This document shows, in pieces, positions 24,023 to 32,722 of a stretch of 64,000 nt of DNA (position 1 is the first letter of the stretch; each line of letters opens with the position of its first letter). The translations under genes were made by a program, and so were the position numbers. The stretch is from contig DATLGL010000036.1 in NCBI GenBank assembly GCA_035540495.1, positions 13,339 through 77,338 on the forward strand, given 5' to 3'. This DNA is from DASVEG01 sp035540495 (GTDB taxonomy: Bacteria > Actinomycetota > Acidimicrobiia > Acidimicrobiales > CADCTF01). A model generated the notes under the pieces. That model made no database searches. It saw nothing but the letters and a program-made list of their open reading frames with translations, and was not told the DNA's origin.

Positions 24023-25415
24023 GCATCCGCCCCGCGCACCGATCGTCGAGCTCCGCCACGTAGGCGTCGTAAGGGAGCAGGCGCCCGCCCGCGAAGTGCA
24101 CGGCAGCGACCTCGTCGCGTTCGTTGCGGTCGAACGTCACCGACTCGCCGTACGACCCAAAGCCCGCGGTGTCCGCTATCCGGAGGGCGTCCCGGTCGGC
24201 GACCTCGAGGCGTGTCACGTCGACCACCGGGTCGGGGAGGTCGGGATCGATGGCGAACAGCGAGTCGCCGAATCGGACGATGTCGGTCGTCGACCAGAGG
24301 CCCAGGAAGCGACCGGCGTACCGGTGGAGGTCGCCCTCGCCGGCGGACGTCGCTGGATCGCAGCTCTCCGCGAGCCCGATGAGGCGAACGATGCCCGTGG
24401 CCAACGCCTCGGCGGGTCCGTCGATCGCGTTCGTCAGCACGGTGACGACCAGCCGGTCGACGGGATCGATGATCGTGAACGTGATGTAGCCGGGGAAGCC
24501 TCCGCCGTGGGAGATCACCCGGCGGTCGCCGATCGTGAAGACGTGGAACCCGAGCGCGTAGTGGCCGCGCCGGCCACCTTCGACCCGCCAGTGCTCGTGG
24601 TGCAGCTGCCGCTTCGACTCGTCGCTGAGCAGCTCTTCGTTGCCGAGGAAGTGCGCGCGCCCGTAGCGGCACAGGTCGGCCGCGGTCGACGAGAAGCCAG
24701 TCGCTGCAGCCATGCCGCGGGTGTCGAGGCTCGGGAGCCGCCGGCGGGCCAGGCCGTGCTTCTTCGAGCTGTACGGCGTCGCGAAGGCCGACGTTTCAGA
24801 CGGCTCGGGCTCGGTGTTCGACAGCCCGAGGCGATCGACGATCTCACGCCGCACGACCTCCGCGTACGGCTCCCCCGTCACCGCCTCGATGACGAGGCCC
24901 AGCAGCGAGTAGCCGATGTTCGAGTACTTGAAGCGCGTCATCCGATCGATGACCGCCGGCGTCTCGGTGACCGCATCCCGCAACGACGCGGCGTCGTGGA
25001 ACGGCCCGGTGAGCGCCCACCACGGCACGTCGACGCCGTCGCGGATGATCCCGGCGGTGTGGCTCAACACGTCGCGGAGGGTCGCACGGCCCATCCGAGC
25101 GTCGGCGGCCTCCGCGAGCCACGGGAGCCAGACGTCGAGCCGGTCGTCGAGGCGCACGCGGCCGCGCTCCACCAGCGTCATCAGCGCGGTCGCGGTGAAC
25201 GTCTTCGAGTGCGACGCGATCCGAAACCGGTGGTCGGGCCGCATGGCGACCTTCTCCTCGAGGTCGGCGAGGCCCGCCGCGTGCGACACGACCAGGCGAT
25301 CGTCGTGCTGGATCGCCATGACGGCACCCGGCACCTGGAGCGCTTGGATGCGGTAGTCGAACCAGTTCGCGGCGTAGGCGGCGGCGTCGTCGACCGCGCC
25401 CTTCGGGATCGGCAT
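24006..25415 (-). CDS. serine hydrolase of the class C beta-lactamase/esterase family
   Basis: The 469-residue protein has the penicillin-recognising motifs: SxxK as SHSK (Ser68/Lys71), YxN as KYSN, and the HGG-type third motif in SHGGGFPGY. This is the beta-lactamase family (class C, esterase EstB-like). There is no signal peptide, so it is more likely a cytoplasmic esterase or peptidase than a resistance enzyme. The C-terminal third (FLGLWSTTDIVRFGDSLFAI) is an additional lipocalin-like beta domain typical of the family. I chose ATG 25415 because the upstream continuation is under the CaCA gene. CACGCT six bases upstream on the minus strand may be a leaderless -10 element. Confidence 0.85.
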   Translation of the reverse strand: MPIPKGAVDDAAAYAANWFDYRIQALQVPGAVMAIQHDDRLVVSHAAGLADLEEKVAMRPDHRFRIASHSKTFTATALMTLVERGRVRLDDRLDVWLPWLAEAADARMGRATLRDVLSHTAGIIRDGVDVPWWALTGPFHDAASLRDAVTETPAVIDRMTRFKYSNIGYSLLGLVIEAVTGEPYAEVVRREIVDRLGLSNTEPEPSETSAFATPYSSKKHGLARRRLPSLDTRGMAAATGFSSTAADLCRYGRAHFLGNEELLSDESKRQLHHEHWRVEGGRRGHYALGFHVFTIGDRRVISHGGGFPGYITFTIIDPVDRLVVTVLTNAIDGPAEALATGIVRLIGLAESCDPATSAGEGDLHRYAGRFLGLWSTTDIVRFGDSLFAIDPDLPDPVVDVTRLEVADRDALRIADTAGFGSYGESVTFDRNERDEVAAVHFAGGRLLPYDAYVAELDDRCAGRMLSPGS

Positions 25416-25441
25416 CGGCCAAGCGTGCCGCACCGGGCGCC

Positions 25442-25547
25442 TACGCTGGGGATCCTCACGAAGAGGGGCTGGATCCACGTGAGCAGGCGGGCCGTCCGGC
25501 TCGGCTGAGGCTCCCCCGGCACCGGGGACGGCGAAGCAGGAGTCGAA
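25442..25547 (+). promoter_or_regulatory. candidate promoter and structured leader of the cation antiporter gene
   Basis: TACGCT at 25442-25447 could be a -10 element. It would leave about 95 nt of leader before GTG 25548, containing a GC hairpin CCCCGG-CA-CCGGGG at 25514-25527. I compared it with the yybP-ykoY manganese riboswitch in mind and could not see its conserved core. The leader may still be regulatory, but this is unproven. Confidence 0.3.
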
Positions 25548-26639
25548 GTGACGGTCATCTTGTTCCTCGGCGGCCTCGTCTGCCTGGTGGTCGGGGCAGA
25601 AGCGTTGGTGCGGGGCGCGTCGAGCCTCGCCCTCGCGGTCGGCGTGGCGCCGCTCGTCGTCGGTCTCACCGTCGTCGCGTTCGGCACGAGCGCGCCGGAG
25701 ATGGCGGTGAGCGCTGCCGCCTCTCGCAGCGGCCAGACCGACATCGCCATCGGCAACGCAGTGGGGAGCAACATCTTCAACGTCCTCCTCATCCTCGGCG
25801 CATGCGCGCTCATACGCCCGTTGCTGATCGCGTGGCGGCTCGTGCGCCTGGAGGTGCCGATCATGATCGGCGCGTCGGTGCTCGTCTGGGTGCTCGTCCT
25901 CGACGGCGACCTGGTGCGCTGGGAGGCCGCGTTGCTCTTCGCCGGGATCGTCGGGTACACGACGTGGACGATCCGCGCGAGTCGCAAGGAGACGGCTGCG
26001 GCGCTCGAGCACGCGGCGCCTGGTGGAGAGCCGCAGGCAACGCCGGCACCCTGGTACGTGAACGTCGGGCTGCTCCTCCTCGGGCTCGTGCTGCTCGTCG
26101 TCGGGTCGAACTGGATGGTCGACGGCGCGGTCGAGTTCGCGCGCTCGCTGGGCCTCTCGGAGCTGGTGATCGGCCTGACGATCGTTTCCGCCGGGACGTC
26201 GCTCCCCGAGCTCGCCACCTCACTGCTCGCTACCTATCGGGGCGAGCGGGAGATCGCCGTCGGCAACGTCGTCGGATCGAACATCTTCAACATGCTGGCG
26301 GTGCTCGGCATCGGCGGGCTCGTCGCGCCCACACCGCTCGAGGCCAACGAGTTCGTGCGAGGCGTCGACATCCCGGTGATGATCGCCGCTGCGCTGATCT
26401 GCCTCCCGGTGTTCTTCTCGAGCGGCACGCTGATGCGCCGCTGGGAAGGCGTGATGTTCGCGGCTGCGTACGCCACCTACGTCACCTACCTGATCTGGAA
26501 CGCGTCCGACGCCGGAGCGCCCGACGTCTTCGTCGACGTCGCTCGGTTCGTCGCCCTGCCGCTCGGCTTCGCCGTGGCGATCGCCGCGGCGTGGCGCGAC
26601 CGTGCCCATCCGGATCTGGTGGCAGCACGCGCCGGCTGA
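25548..26639 (+). CDS. calcium/sodium antiporter, CaCA family (YrbG-like)
   Basis: The 363-residue membrane protein has about ten hydrophobic segments and both alpha repeats of the cation/Ca2+ exchanger family. The first is VAFGTSAPEMAVSAAA and NAVGSNIFNVLL; the second is IVSAGTSLPELATSLLA and NVVGSNIFNMLA. These contain the G(T)SxPE and GSNxFN motifs that form the ion site. It exchanges Ca2+ (or another cation) for Na+ or H+ across the membrane. The start is GTG. Its stop directly abuts the stop of the convergent MarC gene (26639/26640). The leader upstream may be structured. Confidence 0.88.
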   Translation: MTVILFLGGLVCLVVGAEALVRGASSLALAVGVAPLVVGLTVVAFGTSAPEMAVSAAASRSGQTDIAIGNAVGSNIFNVLLILGACALIRPLLIAWRLVRLEVPIMIGASVLVWVLVLDGDLVRWEAALLFAGIVGYTTWTIRASRKETAAALEHAAPGGEPQATPAPWYVNVGLLLLGLVLLVVGSNWMVDGAVEFARSLGLSELVIGLTIVSAGTSLPELATSLLATYRGEREIAVGNVVGSNIFNMLAVLGIGGLVAPTPLEANEFVRGVDIPVMIAAALICLPVFFSSGTLMRRWEGVMFAAAYATYVTYLIWNASDAGAPDVFVDVARFVALPLGFAVAIAAAWRDRAHPDLVAARAG

Positions 26640-27254
26640 CTACACGCCGTTCTCGATCCAGTCGGCGATTCCGGTCGCGACGAGCTGCACCGCGATCGCG
26701 GCCAGCAACAGCCCGATCAGGCGGGACGCGAGGTCGATCCCGTTGTCGCCGAGGAGCCGCCCCACGCCGCCGGCGAACCGCATCGCGAGGTACAGCACCA
26801 CGTGGACCAGGAGGAGCGCAGCGATGACGCTCGCGATCTCCCAGCTGCCGGCGGCCTGCTGGATGTACACCATCGTCGCCGCGATGGCGCCGGGACCGGC
26901 GAGCAGCGGCGTGCCGAGCGGAACGAGGGCCACGTTGCTCCCGGCCGCCGTGGCCAGCACGCCCGACTCCGCGGGGCGTAGGAGCTCCAGCGCGACGAGC
27001 ACGAGGATGAGCCCGCCAGAGACCTCGAGCGCGGCGATCGAGATGCCGAGGAGGCGGAGGAGCTCCTGTCCGAAGAGGGCGAAGAGCACGACGACGACGG
27101 CGGCCACGGCGACCGCCTGCAGCGCGGAGCGCTTCCGGCGGTCGATCGTCTGGTCCTTCGTCAACGCGAGGAACACGGGAACCGTGCCGATCGGGTCCAT
27201 GATGACGAGCACCGTCACGAACGTCCGCGCGAACAGGTCGAGCGAGAAGTCCAC
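26640..27254 (-). CDS. MarC-family integral membrane protein
   Basis: The 204-residue protein has six hydrophobic segments and the MarC/UPF0056 pattern: VMDPIGTVPVFLALT in the first segment (as VLVIMDPIGTVPVF) and LVPLGTPLLAGPGAIAATMV in the second half. The family's function is unknown; the name came from the mar locus but no antibiotic role has been shown. The start is GTG, with TAACGA six bases upstream on the minus strand as a possible leaderless -10. It is divergent from the Gfo/Idh/MocA gene and convergent with the CaCA gene, with no intergenic base. Confidence 0.88.
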   Translation of the reverse strand: MDFSLDLFARTFVTVLVIMDPIGTVPVFLALTKDQTIDRRKRSALQAVAVAAVVVVLFALFGQELLRLLGISIAALEVSGGLILVLVALELLRPAESGVLATAAGSNVALVPLGTPLLAGPGAIAATMVYIQQAAGSWEIASVIAALLLVHVVLYLAMRFAGGVGRLLGDNGIDLASRLIGLLLAAIAVQLVATGIADWIENGV

Positions 27255-27304
27255 GCCACCTCGTTAGCGCACCGTCGACACCAACCGGCAACTCCTGCCT
27301 GTGC

Positions 27305-27316
27305 GAAGCTCGCCCG
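27305..27316 (+). promoter_or_regulatory. GAAGCT hexamer six bases before the Gfo/Idh/MocA start
   Basis: GAAGCT (27305-27310) sits 6 nt before ATG 27317 with no ribosome site. This matches the leaderless pattern of the window with one mismatch to TAnnnT. It would be the promoter of the three-gene operon to 30409. Confidence 0.35.
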
Positions 27317-28411
27317 ATGGCGAGCACATTCGAGGCCGTGCGCTACGGCGTGATCGGAACCGGGATGATGGGCGTCGAGCACATCAGGAACCTCAACGCC
27401 TTGCCGGGCGCCGAGGTGACAGCGGTCGCGGATCCTCATCGGCCTTCCATCGACGCGGCCCTCGCCGCGCTGCCGGCTCCGCACGCGGTTGCAACCTTCG
27501 TCGACCACCGCGACCTTCTCGCGAGTGGTACGTGCGACGCGCTCGTCATCGCGACGCCGAACATGACCCACATCGATGTGCTTCACGATGCTCTCGCGAC
27601 GGATCTGCACGTGCTCGTCGAGAAGCCGTTGTGCACCACCGTCGCCGACTGCAAGACGGTCGCGAAGATGGCGGAAGACCGCTCGGCGATCACGTGGGTG
27701 GGGCTGGAGTACCGCTACATGGCACCCGCGGCGCGCCTCGTCGATGAGGTTCGCGCCGGCACGGTGGGCGACCTCCGGATGCTGTCGATCCGTGAGCACC
27801 GGTTCCCGTTCCTCGAGAAGGTCGGCGACTGGAACCGGTTCAACCGGAACACCGGGGGCACGCTCGTCGAGAAGTGCTGCCACTTCTTCGATCTCATGTG
27901 CCTCGTCGTGGGGGAACGGCCCGTCGCCGTCGTCGCGTCCGGCGGGCAGGACGTGAACCACCTCGACGAACGGTACGGCGGCGAACGGCCCGACATCCTC
28001 GACAACGCGTACGTGATCGTCGAGTTCCCGCGAGGCGTCCGCGCTCTGCTCGACCTGTGCATGTTCGCCGAGGCGACGAAGAACCAGGAGGAGCTGGTAG
28101 CCGTCGGCGACAAGGGGAAGGTGGAGGCGCTCATCCCCGAAGGCATCGTGCGCATCGGACGGCGCGGGAAGCACTGGATCGGCCGCGTCGACGAGGAGAC
28201 GGCCACCGACGAACGTGCCGCGCACGAAGGGTTCCACCACGGCTCCAGCTACCTCGAGCACCTCGACTTCCTCGACGCGATCCGGAGCGGCGGCGCAGCC
28301 AAGGTGACGGTCGACGACGGGCTCTGGTCGGTGGCCATCGGGGTTGCTGCCCACCGCTCGATCGACGAAAGCAGGCGCGTGGAGCTCGACGAGGTGATGG
28401 CCGATGGCTGA
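27317..28411 (+). CDS. Gfo/Idh/MocA-family oxidoreductase or NAD-dependent glycosidase (candidate GH188-like)
   Basis: The 364-residue protein has the N-terminal Rossmann fold (GVIGTGMMGVEHI), the family EKP signature (LVEKPLCT, Glu102-Pro104), and a C-terminal domain with GGTLVEKCCHFFDLM (Lys186, His189) at the active-site face. Most members are sugar or inositol dehydrogenases. A subset (GH109, GH188) uses NAD+ to cleave glycosides, including sulfoquinovosides. Which one applies cannot be settled from sequence alone. Its stop overlaps the start of the aldo/keto reductase gene by 8 bp, and an SsuD-like monooxygenase follows. That operon content is what makes a sulfoquinovosidase plausible. 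Confidence 0.75.
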   Translation: MASTFEAVRYGVIGTGMMGVEHIRNLNALPGAEVTAVADPHRPSIDAALAALPAPHAVATFVDHRDLLASGTCDALVIATPNMTHIDVLHDALATDLHVLVEKPLCTTVADCKTVAKMAEDRSAITWVGLEYRYMAPAARLVDEVRAGTVGDLRMLSIREHRFPFLEKVGDWNRFNRNTGGTLVEKCCHFFDLMCLVVGERPVAVVASGGQDVNHLDERYGGERPDILDNAYVIVEFPRGVRALLDLCMFAEATKNQEELVAVGDKGKVEALIPEGIVRIGRRGKHWIGRVDEETATDERAAHEGFHHGSSYLEHLDFLDAIRSGGAAKVTVDDGLWSVAIGVAAHRSIDESRRVELDEVMADG

Positions 28412-29327
28412 CGGCAGCAACGACGGGCTCGTCGATCGCGCGCCGCGGTCGATCGTGGTGGGCGCTCCCGAGGTCGGGCCGCTGTCGCTGGGGTGCTGGC
28501 GGATGATCGAGGTCGATTCGGCGTTGGCGGCGTTCGACACCGCGATCGAGCTCGGCATGAACCTGATCGACACCGCCGATGTCTACGGCCTCGACTGGGG
28601 TGGCTCCGGGTTCGGAGAGAACGAGCGGGTGTTGGGCGAGGTGCTCGCGCGACGTCCCGGCGCGCGCGGCCAGATCGTGGTGGCGACCAAGGGCGGGATC
28701 ATCCCGGGCGTTCCGTACGACTCGAGCGACCGCTATCTGCGCACCGCGTGCGACGACTCGTTGCGGCGCCTCGGCGTCGACGTGATCGACCTGTACCAGG
28801 TGCATCGTCCCGACGTGTTCACGAGTCCACGCCAGCTGGCCGAAACCCTCGCCGGGCTCGTCGACAGCGGCAAGGTCCGAGCCGTAGGCGTCTCGAACAT
28901 GACCGTGGCTCAGGTCGACGCGCTCCAGGCGGCGCTCGGCGAACGCGGCGCCTCGCTCGCCACGAACCAGGTGGAGCTGTCGGTTGCTCATCTCGGCCCG
29001 CTGCGCGACGGCACCGTCGACCGTGTCCTGCGCGACGAGATGACGCTGCTCGCGTGGAGCCCGCTCGCGGGAGGCCGCCTGGCGACGGGCGATGGCGTGC
29101 GCCCAGAGCTGGTGCAAGTCCTCGACGAGCTCGCCGAGCGCGAAGGCGTCGATCGGACGACGGCGGCGCTCGCGTTCGTCCTCGCTCTTCCCGGGAGGCC
29201 CATCGCGATCGTGGGGACGCAGCGGCCGGAGAGATTGCGCGAGGCGGCGCGAGCCGTCGACGTCCACCTCGCCAGAGCTGACTCCTACCGGCTCATCGAG
29301 GCGTCGGAAGGTGTTCCCCTTCCGTGA
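28404..29327 (+). CDS. aldo/keto reductase (candidate SmoB-like)
   Basis: The 307-residue enzyme has the AKR catalytic tetrad in place: Asp and Tyr in LIDTADVYGLDWGG, Lys in IVVATKGG, His in IDLYQVHRPD. The C-terminal NADP-binding motif is GRPIAIVGTQRPERL. It starts within the last 8 bases of the Gfo/Idh/MocA gene and ends overlapping the GTG of the monooxygenase gene, so all three are coupled. In the known sulfo-SMO pathway an AKR reduces the 6-oxo-glucose left by the monooxygenase. That role is possible here but is inference from the context. Confidence 0.82.
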   Translation: MADGSNDGLVDRAPRSIVVGAPEVGPLSLGCWRMIEVDSALAAFDTAIELGMNLIDTADVYGLDWGGSGFGENERVLGEVLARRPGARGQIVVATKGGIIPGVPYDSSDRYLRTACDDSLRRLGVDVIDLYQVHRPDVFTSPRQLAETLAGLVDSGKVRAVGVSNMTVAQVDALQAALGERGASLATNQVELSVAHLGPLRDGTVDRVLRDEMTLLAWSPLAGGRLATGDGVRPELVQVLDELAEREGVDRTTAALAFVLALPGRPIAIVGTQRPERLREAARAVDVHLARADSYRLIEASEGVPLP

Positions 29328-30409
29328 GCGGCCCGGAGGTCGCGTGGTTCGGCGCGCTCTGCGACGACGACTACGAGTTCCTCGGCCAGCGCGACCCGCG
29401 CCTCGTGAGCTCGTGGGAACACTGCCGGTCGATCGTGCTCGCGGCCGAGGAGGCCGGCTTCGACAACGTCCTCCTGCCGTCGGGGTACGCGCTCGGCATC
29501 GATAGCACCGCGTTCGCCGCCGCGATCGCTCCCCTCACGCGCACGATCCGTCTGCTGCTCGCCGTACGCGCCGGCGAGCTCGTCGTGCCGCAGCTCGCCC
29601 GGCAGCTCGCCACGATCGACCAGATCAGCCACGGGCGCCTGACGGTGAACGTCATCTCGAGCGACGTGCCGGGCGAGAGCGCCCTTTCCTCAGAAGCCAG
29701 GTACCGCCGCACCGTCGAGGTGATGAGCGCGCTCCGAACGCTCCTCGACGGCGAGCCTGCGGCGGTCCACGGCGAGTTCGTCGATCTCGACATCGAGCCG
29801 CCGAGGGCCCGGCCTCACGACGGGCGGCGGTTGCCCTTCTACTTCGGCGGGCTGTCGGATGCAGCCAAGGACTGCGCGGCCCGGGGCGCCGACGTGTACC
29901 TCATGTGGCCCGACACCACCGAGGCCGTGCGCGAGGTCGCCGGCGACATGCATCGCCGTGCCGCGGCGCACGGCCGCCGGCTGCACATCGGCTGGCGGTC
30001 ACACGTCATCGTGAGGGAGACCGAGGACGAAGCGCGCGCCGCGGCCCGACGTCTCCTGTCTCGTCTCGACGACACGGAGGGCGAGCGGATCCGGAAGCAG
30101 TCGCTCGACAGCACCTCGACCGGCGTGCAGCGGCAGGCGGAGCTGCGGGAGTCGGCGGACGACGAGGGATACGTGGAGCGGCATCTCTGGACCGGCGTCG
30201 GCCGCGCGCGAAGCGGTGCCGGCGCGGCGATCGTCGGCGATCCGGACCAGGTGCTGGCCAAGCTGCGTGAGCTCGAGGCGGCTGGGGTTCGCGCGTTCAT
30301 CCTGTCGGGGTACCCCCACATCGCCGAGTGCGACCTGTTCGCGCGCCACGTGCTCCCAGCGTTCGACCACGGGCCCCTCGAGATCGATCCGTCCCCCGTC
30401 GCGCTCTGA
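29324..30409 (+). CDS. SsuD/SmoC-like FMN-dependent (luciferase-type) sulfonate monooxygenase
   Basis: The 361-residue protein is a class C flavin monooxygenase of the luciferase-like (LLM) family and follows alkanesulfonate monooxygenase SsuD closely in layout: YFGGLSDAAKDCAARGADVYL, HGRRLHIGWRSHVIVRETED, HLWTGVGRARSGAGAAIVGDP and FILSGYPH are all recognisable. Such enzymes use reduced FMN and O2 to cleave a C-S bond, releasing sulfite. GTG 29324 overlaps the AKR stop (GTGA). A flavin reductase to supply FMNH2 is not in the window. Alternative: another LLM oxygenase acting on an unrelated substrate. Confidence 0.82.
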   Translation: MSGPEVAWFGALCDDDYEFLGQRDPRLVSSWEHCRSIVLAAEEAGFDNVLLPSGYALGIDSTAFAAAIAPLTRTIRLLLAVRAGELVVPQLARQLATIDQISHGRLTVNVISSDVPGESALSSEARYRRTVEVMSALRTLLDGEPAAVHGEFVDLDIEPPRARPHDGRRLPFYFGGLSDAAKDCAARGADVYLMWPDTTEAVREVAGDMHRRAAAHGRRLHIGWRSHVIVRETEDEARAAARRLLSRLDDTEGERIRKQSLDSTSTGVQRQAELRESADDEGYVERHLWTGVGRARSGAGAAIVGDPDQVLAKLRELEAAGVRAFILSGYPHIAECDLFARHVLPAFDHGPLEIDPSPVAL

Positions 30410-30467
30410 CGAGGCAGTCGCCGCGGTATCAGGCGCGGCCGCAGGCGCGTTCGGGAAGAATCGGCGG

Positions 30468-31436
30468 GTGATCGTCGACTGCGCCATCTACGACGACGGT
30501 GCCCGCCGCGGCGGGCCGGTCGATCTGGGTACCGCGGTCGAAGCCGCCCGCCAGCCGGAGTCGTTCGTCTGGGTCGGGCTGCACGAACCAACGGCTCGTG
30601 AGTTCGAGGACGTCGCCGCGGCGTTCGACCTCCACCCGCTCGCGGTGGAAGACGCGGTGCACGCGCACCAGCGGCCGAAGCTCGAGCGCTACGGCGACTC
30701 GCTCTTCGTCGTCCTGAAGCCGGCGAGGTACGTCGACTCGAACGAGGTGATCGAGGTCGGCCAGATCATGCTCTTCGTCGGCGAGTCGTTCGTGGTCACC
30801 GTTCGCCACGGCAACTTCGCCGCGCTGTCGGAGGTGCGGCGGCGGCTCGAGCACGACGTCGAGCGGCTCTGCTGGGGTCCGACCTCGGTTCTCCACGCTG
30901 TCGCGGATCGCATCGTCGACGACTACGCCGCCGTGCTGCGGGGGCTCGACGTCGACATCGACCAGATCGAGTCCGAGGTGTTCAGCGGCCCGAGCACGAC
31001 GCACGCCGAACGGATCTTCAAGCTCAAGCGAGAGGTCCTCGACTTCCGCCGATCGGTCGAACCGCTGGCCGGTCCGCTCGATGATCTCGCCGCCGCGCCG
31101 AAGCCGATCCACGAACAGGCCGGCGCCTACTTCCGCGACGTGCACGACCACCTGCTTCGCGTCATCGATCACCTGGCGTCGCTCGACGCCCTCCTCGACT
31201 CCGCCCTGAACGCGAACGTGGCGCAGGTCGGCATGCGCCAGAACGAAGACATGCGGAAGATCTCCGCGTGGGTGGCGATCGTGGCCGTGCCGACGATGAT
31301 CGCGGGCATCTACGGCATGAACTTCGAGCACATGCCCGAGCTCGAGTGGAGGTTCGGCTACCCGCTCACGCTCGTCGTGATGGCATCCGCCTGCTACCTG
31401 CTCTACCGGAACTTCAAGCGGAGGAACTGGCTGTGA
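30468..31436 (+). CDS. corA: CorA-family magnesium/divalent cation transporter
   Basis: The 322-residue protein has the CorA layout: a large soluble N-terminal part (FVWVGLHEPTAREFEDVAAA, LAVEDAVHAHQRPKLERYGD, LFVVLKPARY), long helices, and two C-terminal membrane segments with the GMN signature in AGIYGMNFEHMPELEWRFGY. The basic tail is KRRNWL. It forms a pentameric channel for Mg2+, or Co2+/Ni2+. Start GTG 30468 has AAGAAT six bases upstream (leaderless-like); the longer frame upstream is inside the monooxygenase gene. The stop overlaps the GTG of the YqeY-like gene (GTGA at 31433). Confidence 0.9.
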   Translation: MIVDCAIYDDGARRGGPVDLGTAVEAARQPESFVWVGLHEPTAREFEDVAAAFDLHPLAVEDAVHAHQRPKLERYGDSLFVVLKPARYVDSNEVIEVGQIMLFVGESFVVTVRHGNFAALSEVRRRLEHDVERLCWGPTSVLHAVADRIVDDYAAVLRGLDVDIDQIESEVFSGPSTTHAERIFKLKREVLDFRRSVEPLAGPLDDLAAAPKPIHEQAGAYFRDVHDHLLRVIDHLASLDALLDSALNANVAQVGMRQNEDMRKISAWVAIVAVPTMIAGIYGMNFEHMPELEWRFGYPLTLVVMASACYLLYRNFKRRNWL

Positions 31437-31768
31437 CCTCGATCCGCGAGCGGTTGCAGGCAGACCTCCCGGCGGCGATGAAGGCACGGGACGCCGCCAC
31501 CGTGTCGGTGCTGCGGACGACGCTCGCCGCGCTCTCGAACGCGGAGGCGGTGGAGCAGGGCGACGCGGGGGCGCTCGGGACCCGAGGCGTCTACTCCAGT
31601 GAGGCCGCCCGCCGCGAGCTGTCTTCCGACGACGAGCGGACGGTGGTGCAGCGCGAGATCGAGGAGCTGCTCGCGTCCGCCGAGGAGTCGGAAGACGCGG
31701 GTCAGACCGACGAGGCCGAGATCCTTCGGGGAAAGGCCGAGGTGCTGACTCGCTACCTCGACATCTGA
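31433..31768 (+). CDS. short GatB/YqeY-domain-like protein
   Basis: The 111-residue product starts TSIRERLQADLPAAMKARDA and continues SVLRTTLAALSNAEA, which is the start of the YqeY/GatB-YqeY family (LQxDLKxAMKAxD...SVLRxxLxAIKNAE). It is shorter than a typical 150-residue YqeY and ends before the YLP region that is usually conserved, so it is either a reduced member or has lost its tail. YqeY-like domains bind tRNA in GatB; the role of the free form is unclear. The start is coupled to CorA (GTGA), and the last 16 bp overlap the end of the convergent glycosyltransferase. Confidence 0.75.
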   Translation: MTSIRERLQADLPAAMKARDAATVSVLRTTLAALSNAEAVEQGDAGALGTRGVYSSEAARRELSSDDERTVVQREIEELLASAEESEDAGQTDEAEILRGKAEVLTRYLDI

Positions 31769-32691
31769 ACGGTCGGACGCCGGTTGGCGGCGCGCCGCAG
31801 AACGGTCCCGCGGTAGCGGATCCCTCCGTGACGCACGCGGCTCCACACCGCGAGCCACGAGGTCACCGACCGCTCCGCCAGCCAAACCGGCGCCCACAGC
31901 GCGGCGGTCGATGCGAACACCTCCCGTCCGCCGGCGCGACGACGGCCCGCTTCCGCGACACCGACGGTCGCGACGGCGAGCGCAGCGGCCCCGCGGCCGC
32001 GGAACACGGCGACGAACGGCAGGATGCCGAGGAAGAAGGCAAGGCGCATCGGCCGGGCGAACTCGTCGTAGGCCTGCCGCACGCGTTGATCGAGGAACTG
32101 CGCGGTGGGTGGCGGGATGCGGTGCACCAGGAGGCCGAGGTCTACCGTTGCCCGTCCGCCGACGGCCTCGATCGTGCGAACGAGCTCGAGGTTCTCGAAC
32201 AGCACGTCGCCGGCGTATCCGCCGGCTCGTAGGAGCACCGACCGCCGAACACCCATCGTCCCGGGCCAGTCGCCGCCGGTCATCCGGTTGAGCAGGATCC
32301 GCCCGGTGTCCCACTTGGCGTGCCACGGCAGCGGGTCGAAGTAGTTCTGCGGTCGCACGACGTCGAACTCCCGCAGCAAGTCGTCGACCCGCCTCAGCTG
32401 GTCGAGGGTGTAGCGGACGTCGTCGTCACCGATGACGACGTGCTCGTTGGAGGCGGCGGCGACGCCGGTCATGACGCCGCCCACCTTGCCCATGAGCGTC
32501 GCGCGCGAAGGGTCGACGGCGACATGACATGCGCCGACCCGTTCGAACAGCCTGCGGTGCTCGTCGAAGACGTCGTCTTCGGAGCCGTCGACGGCGATCA
32601 CCTCGACGTGCGGCGTCAGGCCTGCGAGATACGGCGCGAGGTCGTGCTCGACCTCCGACGACCGGAGCGGAAGCACGTAGGTGAGCTGCAC
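31753..32691 (-). CDS. family 2-like glycosyltransferase
   Basis: The 312-residue protein has a GT-A core (MQLTYVLPLRSSEVEHDL, VEVIAVDGSEDDVFDEHRRL, then VVIGDDDVRYT with an acidic DDD metal motif). Two hydrophobic stretches follow near the C-terminus (MRLAFFLGILPFVAVF; VFASTAALWAPVWLAER), so it is membrane attached. The sugar donor and acceptor are unknown. It starts only 31 bp after the stop of the large FHA-FtsK gene in the same direction, so it may be the sixth gene of that operon. It converges with the YqeY-like gene, overlapping by 16 bp. Confidence 0.78.
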   Translation of the reverse strand: MQLTYVLPLRSSEVEHDLAPYLAGLTPHVEVIAVDGSEDDVFDEHRRLFERVGACHVAVDPSRATLMGKVGGVMTGVAAASNEHVVIGDDDVRYTLDQLRRVDDLLREFDVVRPQNYFDPLPWHAKWDTGRILLNRMTGGDWPGTMGVRRSVLLRAGGYAGDVLFENLELVRTIEAVGGRATVDLGLLVHRIPPPTAQFLDQRVRQAYDEFARPMRLAFFLGILPFVAVFRGRGAAALAVATVGVAEAGRRRAGGREVFASTAALWAPVWLAERSVTSWLAVWSRVRHGGIRYRGTVLRRAANRRPTVQMSR

Positions 32692-32722
32692 GCGGCGGTT
32701 GTCCCCCGCGCGCAGCGCCGGT

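Noticed and set aside
25448..25547. yybP-ykoY manganese riboswitch upstream of the CaCA gene
   Set aside because: I could not find its conserved core; only a plain GC hairpin is visible.
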